This document shows, piece by piece, positions 22,552 through 35,700 of a stretch of 64,000 nucleotides of DNA. The first letter of the stretch is position 1. Each line of letters begins with the position of its first letter. This DNA comes from Cyanoderma ruficeps. Lineage: Eukaryota > Chordata > Aves > Passeriformes > Timaliidae. The DNA is taken from NCBI GenBank assembly GCA_008694505.1, contig VZDJ01007753.1, positions 19,924,044 through 19,988,043 of the forward strand, read 5' to 3'. The notes beneath the pieces are model-generated. The model was not told the origin of the DNA, did not search any database, and was given only the letters and a program-made list of their open reading frames with translations. A program made the translations under genes and the position numbers.

Positions 22552-25500
22552 ATAATTTGTTTTTTTCTAATAGTCTGCCAGAAGGGCTGGGCACTCTCTA
22601 AGTACTTAGCTCAGACAATAGAGTTTCACTAGTAACAATGGTACTGTGAAATTATGAATTTCACATTTGTAAACTGACATGCTGTGTTATGGGAATAAAT
22701 GTACTGGCTGGAGGCTTGGGACACATCTACCACGGCCTGTTAGTACAAAACAGCACTTTCAATACCTCTCTGCTTAACACACTTTGGCTCGTAGTGCAGA
22801 GTAGCCTTTGATCATATGAACTGGAATCCTTTCAGATAACACTTATTTGGAAGATGGACTTCAGCAGCATGTGTGATCCACTTCAGCTGTTAACAGGCAC
22901 ACAGAATAAAACTAGAAGTAGTTTGAAATAAAACATATCAAAGAACATATGATGTATGCTGAATCTCCAGACCACATGCTTTACTTTATAGAGAGATGCA
23001 TTCTATTGGTTTGTGTGACTTGGTAGCAGACATGACTCAAGATAGATGTTCAGTTCTTGGCACCAAGGACAGGGTGGCTAGAGTTAAGGCAGGCATTTTT
23101 AAATTTGTCTCTACACACTTGACTCTGATTTTATTTTGCTGGAAAACATCCATTTCTGGAAGCCTTCAGGACATCAGTTAAGCCAACATTTCAGCTCTGT
23201 GCACTATCAGTGATGAGAAGAGCCACTTACCCAACATACTCAATAAAACATAGAATCCACTTATAATTTTTCATTTTACATCAGTGCTCAAATACAGCTC
23301 ATCAGCACAAAATACCATTTAGACCAATCTTGTGCAACTGAAAAAAGAAAGTATTTGAGCAAATAAAATGCCTCAAGCCACAGTTCAACATGTCAATACT
23401 TCGATACCATTCCATTATGATGTCTCCTTAAAGGAAGTTTTTGGTTGGTTTTCTGTTAAAAACATATAAGGTTTCATATTCTGTTTTAGACAGTGGACCT
23501 TACATATGACAGGGTCACTAATAGGAATAGGGCACCACAAAAAACCTAATTAATTATCAGAGAAGTTGAATGAGGTGCAATCACACACTGAAGTACAAAG
23601 CATCACTCTATTCATACAATTTACAAGCTTGCATATCACAGGGAGGCTTGTGTAGTTTTTGGTGTCTTCCTATTGTGGTTTCCAATCAAGTATTAAAATA
23701 CAACCTTAAAAATCATCTAAAAAACATGCTATGAAAGCAAAAAACCTACACAATTCTAGCAGAATTATCTGCATTCTACCAGTTGCAAATCTTTTCCAGA
23801 AAAGCACGGTGTATTAAACTGGGTATGACTGCTGCACTGTGTGTGCTCAAAACTTTGGCACCTGCTTTTAGCCAGTCTTAAAATTTGCATAAATTAAAAA
23901 TGAGAGTTAATTTTAAAAGTGCAGCATAAATAAGGAAGAATGTTGCTGAAATGCCACCAAATGTACCACTTGCGAACATTTTTGTCCCAGTCTCTTTATC
24001 TGTTCCTCACATGAAAGTGCTTCTATAAATTAGATTATTTTTAATTTTTATAATCTGACTCTAAATCTTTTTCAGGGCTACTAAAAATGTGCCATTTTTA
24101 TGATTAGGGGAAGAACCCTTGACATGCCATTGTACACGGTGTGGCACCAGAGGCTCATGCATAAGAGAAAAGGTTCAGTGCTCTGGTCTTGGTTGCTTTC
24201 TCCTCAGTCTACCCCCATGGCTCCCATGCCTCTGCCCCTTCAGTTGCTCTTGAATACTGAGCTAACAGTAACCACCCTAGCACACTGCTCAGCCCTCATT
24301 ATTGGATCGTAGTAGTCTAATTAGAGACTTCTATTTTATATGCAAATTGGCATTGGGGATTTTTTAACATCTCCTATACACATCATTTAACATTAATCTG
24401 CTGAATTTCATCAGATGGTTTGTCACCCAACTACTCAGTATTTTAATGTCCTTATTTGCAGTAATATTTAATTTCTCTACAAATAATAATTTTCACAATT
24501 CATTAAGATACAACTTGTAAATAGCTGTACAACCAAGGGTTATTTAAAAAAACCCACCACCAAAAACCCCAAACAACACTCCTGATCTTTTTCCCTATAT
24601 ACAAAGAACCAGTATATAGAACTTTACGGTTTGTTTTGTTTTTTAAAAAGCAAACCAAAAACCCTAATGGCCTTTTTTGTTATATATACAGGTCCAGCAT
24701 TCACCTATTGTGACAATCATAAAAAGAAATAATATATTTCAGGAATAAATTTACCACAAGAAATGAACATAATATTGATCTCCCTCAAACTCAGTCAAGC
24801 CCTTAATTACTTATGACATTACCAGTTTTGATAGAAAAACATTAAGTTTCCTTCATAGATCTCAAATAAGAATCATCAGAATGCATTCTTACAGCATAAA
24901 TAAAACCAACCAAAACTTAATGTAACAGGTCATGTGGAAAATTATTAGGGCTTTTATATAAACTTGATTTACTTATACACTTGCCAAAAGCTATTTGCTG
25001 CTTAATGAAGCTGAGCATGTTTTCTCCCCTCATTCATGCTAAGTGACATCCCATTTAAGAAATTACTTTTCTAGTGAGAACAGAAGGCACTGAAGACATT
25101 GCCCAGTATAAGGGGTCAGATGAAAAGTACAAGAGACTGTGTTAGAGCTGGTCAGAAGATGCCCTAGGAACCAACTAGGTTTCAGGTGATAGCTGGTACA
25201 AAGATATGTATTTAACAAAAATGGAAAATGAAGGAAAGCCAGAAGGAATTTAGACAAAATTGGTTACTACAGCCACACAGAGAGGCAGAGATATTTTTGA
25301 TGTTGGAAAACAACAAGAGATTTCAAATCCTATTTCTAACATATTTAATTAAGAAAGACTGAATAGACAAACAGGTCTGTGGTAATGAAAAATCTGATAT
25401 GCATTAATGTCCCCTCTTAAGAGCAACAGCTTAAATGCTGGGCAACCAGAAATGCTTAAAGGATGAACAATATACTGGTTTATCTTTAGATAAACTTTCA

Positions 25501-28072
25501 GCTATTTTTGTTCTCTCTTTGCAGAACTACAGAACTATTTCGTTTGCTTTAGAAAGTAAATAATAATATTATTAAAATGCTTTTGTCTTGTTAGCATTGC
25601 ATTTCAACTTAACTGGATGCATGGTCTTCCTGCCCTTCCCTTCCCCATGTGGCAATATCCCATGACCTGCAAATCACAGGTTAAACTTTTGTATACTCAC
25701 AAGACTAAATTACACAACACAATATGAAATGCATTTGCTTAAATCCTGCTGACATTAGGGAACAGGAATTTATAACAATGCTTCAGCATTTTCTATATTC
25801 AAGACAACCGGGAAGAGCAAGGTAACTTGGTGAGGTGGTCTCATCTGTCATTTCTAGAGACATGAAGTCTCTGAAGCCACACAGTCTATGAAACATAAGA
25901 TGGAAGACAGCAATAAAACAAAAAGTGACAATTCCTATTTTCATGTGGAAAGTTAGTGAGTATACTCTTTCATCCAGAGTGTCTGGGCATTTGATGCCCT
26001 TGCCAGGAAAGCAGAGGAATGCTTTTGATACATTCAGCAGTCCTAGATCAGAGTTTGATAGCCACTTCAGCCATTTCTCATTTTACATTCTTTTTGTAAA
26101 GTTGTTTTTTTGGTTGAAAGTCTGTGATTGCAGTGAGTATCCATCACCCATGGAAGATGAGAGAAACAGATGAAAAGCCCTTTCAGTGAGTACTCCCTGG
26201 GGAGTTTCTACACAGAAACTTGAGATAGCAAAAGTTACAGCATGGAGAACAGTCATGTCCTCCAAGCAAAAACAGTCTCAAACCTATCAGAGCAGAAACA
26301 ATCCAAAAGTCAAAACTGATATTCACAACTACTAACGGCTTCATAGGTGGGAAAAAAAAAATCCCCCAATAGAAAAGGCATTCTTATGAAATACTCATAT
26401 TTCACTGGTGTGAGATTGTTTCTGGACTATTCAGGCTTGCACAGCCATGCTTGGCACCAAAAGCCTAGAGTCAAAACCCAACGCAACACAGACTGCACTT
26501 TCCAGAAAAAGGGGCAAAATCAGTTTTAGAACAAACACAACTTGAATCAACATGAGAAGAAAAAAATTACATAATACAACAGATAATGAAATTACAGTCA
26601 ACTAGGAGCAGTATAATATGATACAATATAATATAAATAATCAACTCTTAAGAAGAACTACTAGAGTGAAGCACAAATGCATGGCCAAGAGTAAATTATC
26701 AATACTGCAAGGGTTGCAAATCTCTAGCTTGTAGCACAAATGCATACACGTGGACAATAAATTAAAGGAAAGTAATTTTTTGTTTTATGTAAAGTTTTTG
26801 ATAATTTTGCCACATAACCCCACACACAAAACTTTAGTTCTCTCTAGTATGGAAACAATATCTGCAACAACATTTAAGGATTAATATAGCAAGGTAAAAC
26901 TCAGTTTTCTGTCACCTAAACAATGATACGTAGCCTGAAAAAGAACACTAGTCAGTGATTGACTCTGCTAATTCAGGATTTGGAAATCAGCTCAGGAAGA
27001 AATCTGTGTGTACAGGAAGTGAACTTTGATTACAGGGAAATATGATGCGACAAAGTTTTTTGAGCTGAACACATCCCACTTCTCAAGAGTCCTAGTTGGA
27101 TTCATGTCCATAATAAAGCCTTCTTCATGAAAATCCAAGAACCAAGGAGGAAAACCAAATATGTAAGTTTATCAGGAATTTCGTACACCAAGTTGACATC
27201 TCAATTTTTTGTTACTGGTTAGGACATTTGCAAAAGGTTTTAGAAATCTTCATTACCTGGATGCAGGAGTACAATGAAACTGTCTACTGGATGGTCAGAC
27301 CCTGAGTGCATGTTAAGAGAGCTAAAAGACAAGCCCTCAGTTTTAGCCAACACACATAACTAGCAATGTAATGGAATGACTATCACATATGCCCTTTAAA
27401 TATTTTTAAAATTGTATCTGTAATCTTTAAAGTCTATGGACATGCCACTTGTTAATACTCACTAGACATTCAATGGATAATACCCTTTTATGTCATGCTT
27501 AGTAAGAGCTCTCGTGCTGGTGAGTTAGGAATTGTAATTTGAGATGCAGAAGAAGGAAGACATGGGCAGAAATACTGAGAACCAGAATTGCCATTCCTGC
27601 AAGGTAAATAACAAAGTTTCTTGGTGCTTTAGGATTAGTGGGAGTACACACTTCAAACAGCTTGAGCTCTTCAAAAAACTGAGTAGGCAAACCTTTTCAT
27701 TTGTGCTGGATCCAAACAGATAAAGGAGCAATAACTCCAGTATTATCATCAAATTCTGATGCCTTCCATCATAAACTTAGGGGAAACTGTTTGTGAAGAT
27801 CCTTGGCCAGTGCTGATACACTTGGCAGGTGAATATCCATACAGTGATGAAGTAGACTTAGACTCCTATGCAAAACTGGGATGACAGCACATCTCCTTGT
27901 TCATATAAAGCAAGGTTAATTCTGCAGAAGATGCAAGAAATATTTAAATACTGCCCCACTCTCCAGTATGGAGACACAAAACCAGTTTTGTGACGTCTAA
28001 ATATTTTCAGCCACAACCCTGATCTTGTGGACTATCCACCACAGCAGTTACCACTGCCTTTCTTTTGTGGGG
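22552..28072. other. Unannotated intron stretch
   Basis: About 5.5 kb of AT-rich intron. ORFs of up to 82 codons are present on both strands without recognisable domains. I see no classifiable mobile element. Confidence 0.6.
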
Positions 28073-28113
28073 TTTTTTTGTGGTTTTTTTTTTTTGTTGT
28101 TGTTGTTGTTTTT

Positions 28114-28152
<39 letters not shown>

Positions 28153-28174
28153 NTTTTTTTTGTTTTGTTTTTTA
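28073..28174. repeat. Poly-T/(GTT)n low-complexity tract with one N
   Basis: About 100 bp of T runs broken by single G bases, including GTTGTTGTTGTTGTT. An ambiguous base lies at 28153. Tract length in the assembly is unreliable. On the gephyrin strand it is an A-rich run. The ORF spanning it is an artefact of the T run (poly-Phe). Confidence 0.95.
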
Positions 28175-29961
28175 ATATGGGACTACAAATTTGCTGACAA
28201 ATTGCTGCTTATTTTTGCCACGTGTTGATAAATATGAAAATACTTTGAAGGATCAAGGCCATCATCTCTTGGTTGCACACAAAGTTTGCATGAGTTTCAT
28301 CAGCTACTCTCACTAGCAAAAAGAACAGATTCTGGGATACAGTATTATGTAGGTATATGACACCACAAAAGTTGGCAAACCAAATGATTTCCAAGAAAGT
28401 CTTGGAATAGACAGATTTAAATTGTAATGATATCAAAACTGCATGTTTTTGATGGCAGGGAATACAGCTTTGCTCTGAAGTACATCTCACTGTACATTTC
28501 ACTGATTGTGAAATCAAATTTCTTTGTTCCTAAGGTGTTCCTAAAATGTTCCTAAAAATTACTGTGTGGAAATGTTAAAATCTTTTGAATTCCTAAATCG
28601 TCTAGGGCAACTGACCTCTTAAGAAGACACAGTGCTCACCACTTCCTTTCTGGTTACTTCACTCTCCCTCATAGTTTTTATCATTTTCCAGTCTTGGATC
28701 ATTATCACTGGATTCTACTTTCTCAAAGACTGAAGACAATCTGAGAAGAATGTGCTTCAGCTATACATAAAAATTTTAATGTATTAAACTATTAAGTTAA
28801 CACATACTGCTAAAGAAAAAAGGAGAGCTATCCTACCATTATTGAGGGGAAAATGTCTGTAGTCCTAAATGCAACCTTTAATGCCTTATACATATATGTT
28901 TTCCTTTAAAGAATATCTATAGAAAAATTATGAGTGTTCCTTGAGGTGCACAAAGTCTCTGTGTGAAAGACTGGTTAATAGAATTTAAAAAAACCTCCCA
29001 TCTTGCTCCAGAACTGCTTTACATCTAAATTTACAATTTACAACCAGCTCTAACAAAATATTTCTAGCAAGATTTCTTTAACTACCACAAGAGACAATGA
29101 CTTAACTTTATTCTCTACACTGGAGTATCTGTCTCTTGCCACATATATTACAGGAATGAAATGTTCTGGCAATGTCTTTCTTGTGCATATCACTTTCATG
29201 AATTAAGGACCTGCTACAAAATCAGTTTCTGGTCTTGACATGAGATGCATGCATATGTCTACATGAAAAGTACATAGGAAAGCACATAAAAAACCCAACA
29301 CAAAACAATTAAATTCTTCTCTGCTGTCAACTTGCAAATCCTAGCAAACCAACTATTTTTTTTTTTTAGAACTCTGTTAATGAGTGGTTTTCTCGCTCAC
29401 TGAGTCTTCTTCTATAACAACCACCCTTCAACACATCATGTATTTCCTTTGTAATGGCAGAAGGCAAAAATCAAAAAGATCATCTCATGGTACTATAAAC
29501 CATAAGATGATACTGTTGACATAAATCTACAGGCATTTCATGTAAGCTTCCCCTAGTCTGTAATAGTCACAAATTTCTCTTTATTCTTGAGACAATCTCC
29601 ATGATTCATCAAAACCAAAACTGATACACTTACTAGACCCTATGTACACGAAACCATTTGGCTTGGAAGACCTCTCCTTTAGGCATGTATTGTTATGGTG
29701 GGTGAGGAATAAGGTGGAAGTCTGAAAATGCTTTCTTTGCTAGTTGGAAAAGCTTCTTGCTTACAGGATGAATATTCTGATGAGAATAGAAGTCTAGAGA
29801 AAGTGGAAACAATGACACTTTCTCAGAAATGTGCTGCAGCTTCTATATTTACTGTCTTTATCAGTTCCAGAAGTATTTTAAAACCAGCAGGTACTGAAAA
29901 TGAAGTGACATTGCTTTAACTGGTGTAGAGGAACGACAGGAATGCAGATGGTAGTACAACC

Positions 29962-30010
29962 ATGCATTCTCTGAAAGCTCATCATTCTCATAATGCATTC
30001 TCTGAAAGCT
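29962..30010. repeat. 18-bp direct repeat, 31-bp period
   Basis: ATGCATTCTCTGAAAGCT occurs at 29962-29979 and again at 29993-30010, identical, with CATCATTCTCATA between them. Confidence 0.95.
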
Positions 30011-32202
30011 TCTTTTAATGAAGTAGAAGATCATGTGATAGAAGACATATCTGTCTTCTAGAATAGTTTTCAGGGGGAAGCATGTCATGGCATCTAGGTA
30101 AGGCTACCTGTTGTGAGTGTTCTCACTTTGGGAACCTAAGCACCTGTGACAAAAATCTAGAGGAGGTAGGTTTCATGAAACTTCGTTTCAGACTGATAGA
30201 GATGCTGTGGAACTGTTGTAGTGATTGACTGGTTCCACACAATCCTTCCTAGCCTTGGTATGGTGCATGAGACTAGGGCTAGGGTACAGGTTATTACTTC
30301 TGCCATAAGTACCCCTCATTCACATGCCTACAGTGGTGTTTTACCTAAGATGTAATTACATGAATTAACAAAATCAATACATTGGTTTTCCCCATCAGTT
30401 ATTTTGAACAGCAAAAGAGGTTAATCTACCACCTTTTCTAGAATACATGCAAATGCTAAGAGACTTATTTATTTCTCACAGTAATTATTTTTCTCTGTCT
30501 GATAAAGTATCTCCTTTGCCATTTAAGAAAGCAGTTTACTTTTTAAGGACTAACAGAAAACATGAAAATAAAACTCACATAAATATAATTCCACAATCCA
30601 TCAAGTTAAATCAGATTTTAAAAGTGAAGCTATTATTTTTGCATAGTTCATCAAATTGAGTTCCTTAATATTTCATGTTTAAATAGGGGAGAGATAGTTG
30701 TGAGGCAAAATAACTGAATTAAGGTGCATGGAAGATGATTTTGTTCTCTGCAGAAGCACTATTCCAGTAAGCTGATTTGCCTTCTATCACCTCCTCTCTC
30801 TCCTTTTTCTACTCAAATCAGCTAGGGGAGCCTTTCAGATGTTAAAACTACCCCAATATTTATTGCAGAGACACTCTGTCTCACTGTTTGCCAGCTGCTA
30901 TTCAGAATACATATGTATAAAATAATACTTTTTGATATCCAATATATATTTGTCTATCTTGGCATCTTCCAGTAGTGCCTTGTTTAATATAAATAACATT
31001 TATGGCAGCTTGAGAAATTCAGTCATCTAAGGTGTGAGAAGTGGCCTGACTGCCGATACAACCTCAAAAGCCCATTACCTGAAAAAGACAGGAGAGCTAC
31101 CAGAAACAAGGAGGGGATTTTCCCCCAACCCTTTAAATAGCTCTGACTTTCAACTATGAAATCCTTCCTTCACACTTACATCCTGGCACAACTGAGACTA
31201 ATGAGTAACTCATGCTTTGACGCTTCCTAGGATCTCAAGCACTTAAACACCTGAAAACACTTAAAAAGCTGAAGATTCAGAACAGTTCTCCTAAGCAGGT
31301 GATAGATACCTGTGACTACTAATCTTGAAGTAAGTTCCTAAAAGTAAAATTATTTCTTATCTCCCAGCATTCCATTTTTCTTTGTTTGCTGAACTCAGTT
31401 TAGTACAATGAAGCCAGAAATATCAGGTTTCTTCATCTTCAACATTAACAAAATATCCACAGCATTAGCTTTCTTATATTAAAGGAAAATGATTGTGGTT
31501 TAGGGTTTTTATAATTTTTTAAAATAGTTTTGGAGCAGTTCCCTGAGCATCATAAAAATACCACTATTAAATTTCGAAAGCCTTCTTTCTATCCTTTCTT
31601 TCTTTTATTCCAAGACCAAAGTCTGAATAGTGTATCTATCAAGTAATAAATCATGTTCCCCTTTATAAAATTCAGGATACAGGAGTCCATGAATCTTAGA
31701 TGACAAAAATAAATTTTGATCATGATGGTGTGATAACTTTGACTGATAGAGATACAGGCAGCCACTGTGCAGTGACTTGATTGCAGTGGGTTTGATACTA
31801 ATTGAAGAGGAATAAATTCTCACCACTTGCACACTACAAAGTCATGTCTACATCAGATATTATACAGTCATTTCCCTTCACAAGATTTTAGAATGATTCT
31901 TAAATCTTTTTGCACAGCTGAAAATGAGTATGTAAAACAGCACAGCAGGTTAAGCAATCACAATGAGCAAGCAGTATGTCAGACTGACTTACTAACAATC
32001 AAATAAAGATTCAGCTACACAAACTGTGTGTTCAGATCCAGGCCAAAATCCCCCCCATCTTTCACTCCACTGAAAAACAAAGCTGACACAAATTGCTGAA
32101 GTACACTTCAGGAGTCCACTTGGCTAAAGTGAGTTTTGTTACAACACACATTACTTTGAAGGTAAATTTCAGTATTTATTGTTATCATTACTCAAAATCA
32201 AA

Positions 32203-32240
32203 GAGCTTAAAATGACTTTTTGAGCTTATAATGATTTTTT
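32203..32240. repeat. 19-bp tandem repeat, two copies
   Basis: GAGCTTAAAATGACTTTTT (32203-32221) is followed directly by GAGCTTATAATGATTTTTT (32222-32240); 17 of 19 positions agree. Confidence 0.9.
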
Positions 32241-32653
32241 GACTTCATACTATCCCCTTCTAAAGACAGACAATATTGAAAAATATGGATTTGCTTTTGA
32301 TCTCAAAAGCAGAAGGACACTATATATATTTTTTGTTATGAAAATATACTCCATGTTCATCATAGTCCTCCACATGTCTTCAGATAGCAAAACAGAAATA
32401 GGCTGAATTACACGTTTCTGGCATCAAATAAATCCTGCTGAAGTCAGCTTAAGCTGAAGGTAAACTGTATTTGTAAAAATAACTAAAATTCTATTTTAGA
32501 TGCATAAATATAGATCTAATAATTTTACTTCAGACACTTTCCTCTCTCCTCTATGATACACCTCAAAGCAAGAAATAACGTGTCTTTTTAGCGTAACATT
32601 TCTGTTATTTTTCAAACAAAGAAATTCAGTGTTGAAAAGCAGTAATACTGTAC

Positions 32654-32711
32654 CTTGATTTCTTCTATTTCGTCTGGCACTATCTTGTATGCAGATATAG
32701 TCCCACCCAAC
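32654..32711 (-). CDS. GPHN: Gephyrin coding exon (human exon 3 equivalent), G domain
   Basis: On the minus strand this 58-nt exon supplies one base that completes the Leu codon left open by the upstream exon, then 19 codons reading LGGTISAYKIVPDEIEEIK. This matches gephyrin residues about 49-67 exactly as I recall them. The acceptor is CTTCCGCTGATTTCAG with a plausible branch-point CTGAT about 33 nt upstream (plus-strand 32743-32747). The donor is GTACAG, weaker than the GTGAGT/GTGAGA donors of its two neighbours. The exon is phase 2 at entry and phase 0 at exit, so skipping it would shift the frame. The sequence belongs to the MogA-like fold, where the VPDE segment is conserved. It lies 28.2 kb downstream in the transcript from the previous coding exon. 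Confidence 0.97.
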
Positions 32712-35700
32712 CTGAAATCAGCGGAAGAAAAATGTTCTTAAAATCAGTAACAGAAAATACAGTATGTTAATAGTGTCATGACTTGTTCCAAAACACAATA
32801 TTTCTTCTACCAATTTAGAGGTAAAACACAGTAAGTTCCAAATCAAAAGCAAAAAACCCCCTTTCTTTTTCCAACAAAAAATCCTTATGCAATTAACAAA
32901 TATTAGAAACAAGGTGTCCATCAGCATAAAAATTAAGTCAGCCAAGCAAAATTACCATCACTAGGATGGTGTTTTTTTATATTAATGGCAATCAATCTTC
33001 ATATTCTATGATTTCTCATTGACTGTCTAAGTTATATGGATGACATTAAATATTTGAAGTCTGACGTGCTTTGTGCTGAGTATTTCACTATTCTGCTACA
33101 CGGTCTGAAATGCACTCAAACACAAATCTAGAAATGGAAATTTTTTTATTAAACGTGCATGTACAGACATTACAAATCACACAGACTCTATGGCCTCCAT
33201 GTTTGAAAAATCTCTAGTTAATGATTGGTAAGAAAAAGTGGGTGATTGACAATAGCTGGCATTGACACAGAAAAAGGGTTTTGTTTTACATGGAACTCAC
33301 TGAAATTACTTTTTTAAATCCTGCAAAAAATCCTGGTAAAGAATAGTTCACACACTGAAGATGCATGAATAGCCTGTATTATAAATGGTGGTTAATATTA
33401 CATTTTCCTCAGAGACATGCAGACATTTTATTTCATGAAGCAGTATCATCGATAGTGACAATTCAGATCTAAAAATATAAGTGCACTAATGACCTCCTGC
33501 TGGCTCTACACAACAATATTATTCATTTTCTGGATCCTAGAGTCACATAAGAAACTATTTTTTGTAAACCAGTAGGCACCTATCAAATGTGTATTTTAAT
33601 TATCGCTCTATTATTGGAATTTTTCTTTCCAACTGTAAACATTTCTAAACAGATGTATTTTCTAATATCTTGAAATTATTATAAATATTGTTTAGTCAAG
33701 TGAAAACGGGAAGAAGAGAGTAACACAGAAAATACATTAAGATTTTCCATGTAAGTCCTGCCTTTCCATATCTGTCTCATAAATGAGCTGTTTGAAGGTT
33801 TTACACAGAGGATGAAGTCTGTATAGGAAAAGTCAGTAGTTCATCACTGCTGCAGGTAACATTAGCTATGATTTCCAAGGTAGAGACAGGGCTCAGATAC
33901 TACAACATCCAAATTCATCATGGACAAAGAGTGTAGTAGTTGCTGTCTCCCATTTCCTCTGCAACTTCTATTGCTGCCATTCATTAAGTGAGCTTAAAGT
34001 TGGAGAGCACTGAAACTTTTTTTGCCAGTGCAAGTACAAACATGAACTTTTATTTTTCATGACTTCTGTTCAACTGGTGTTTCTAGGGATAGCTACAAGA
34101 AATTGGCTTTAGCATCACAACGAAGGACTGCTTCATCAAACCATGACAAGCAATGGCTGAAGATGACGCGTTAACGCTGCACATGACCAGTCCTATGGCT
34201 ACTGGAATGAGATCCATAAGAAAGAACCTTTTATGTACTTCTTTGAGATCTATTCCTGCCTGCACTTTGGAGTACTCCAAAAGTCATTGACTTTCTATCC
34301 TCTAGCAGAAGGAGAGAGAATACAGAACCTCTGCTGCCAGCACTCTAGCAACACGGAATTCCACCTGGCACATTTCTTTATTGGTCACCCTTGGCACAAC
34401 TATTAAGCATTTTCTTGGAATTAAAAAAGACTCAGTAAACTCATCTGACTTGCTTACACCATTAATTAGCATCATTACACAAATAGTTCTGCAAAGTTTT
34501 GTGTTAAGAGTTTAACACACTGTGAATCTGCCAAGTTGCAGCTCAAATAGTACCACTCTTAAAAGTAAAACATCAGTTACCACAATTCCACATTTTTGAA
34601 AGAGAAAGACGTATTAAAAATTATGTTACTGTTTAAATAAACAATCTCTCACTGATAGCTCCAGCTCACATCTCTCTTAATCCATTTAAAATCCTACACT
34701 GACATTTTTATCTTAAAAATCCAGTCTACAAACATAAACAATAACAAATTTGAAGCTGAAAGATGATCAGAGAACATTAATATACAACTTTATCAATGTC
34801 TCAGATTTGAAATGAAGTTTTTAAGGAAGTCTACACTTTCTTCATTTCAGAGCATTAGATTTCAGTCAATCTTATAACTTCTGAAAGAGACCCACCACAG
34901 CAGATTAGAGTACCAGATTTAACTGGCAAGGGCATAAAAAAGACATTTCACTTTGTATATAAAGTTTGGTTCTGAGTTTCACAGAGGTTTAAAGCATCGC
35001 AGGCACCGGGAGGATACAGCTAACACAGTCACATCACTACTACAAATCTCCAACAGCAGGTTAAGTCTGAAGTGTAAGGGACTGGACAATATCACAGACA
35101 CAAGTAACAGAGAAAAACAAAAACATTGGGATGGTTGCTAAGAAAAACCAGCAAAATCAAGGCAAATTGAAAATCAATGCACAAATGGGTGTGTCCAACT
35201 CGAGGAAAACTTTGTATTCTACGTGTTTCTCTAAATTACATTTAAGTGTAACCATCAGTTGTGGCCTGTATGAAAGCTTGCTTGCCATTGTGTAATGCCT
35301 TGATTTGATTACTGACATCTGAAAGAACAGAGACCAGACAATTATACACAGGATATTTCAGCTATAGGATGATAGACTATGACAGAGGGCTTGCACATGG
35401 CATATTTTTTCACTTTGTTGTGAGAAATCTCTCTCTACAGCTTGTTTTTTAGAATATTTTACAATACCATTCTTAACCACAATGTTTCAAAAAGTAACTG
35501 TGATCAAAAGAGCAAAGGACCAGCTAAGCTGAGTATACATTAACTACGATGGGCTTTGTATGCTAAAATAAAATGCAGAAAAGAACATGTTAGAATGGCC
35601 AGAATTCAGATCACTAGGGACCCAAATTTTGTGAGGAGTCACTCTTCATCTTTCCCGTATTTTACTTTTTTATAGATTTTATTATAATGCTCTCCATTTG

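Larger units (their letters stand above)
28175..32653. other. Unannotated intron stretch next to gephyrin exon 3
   Basis: About 4.5 kb of AT-rich intron ending at the GTACAG donor. It contains two short duplications (29962-30010 and 32203-32240). No gene or classifiable mobile element was seen. Confidence 0.6.

Noticed and set aside
28025..28228. 67-codon ORF with a poly-Phe run
   Set aside because: Produced by the poly-T tract and crossing an N; not a gene.
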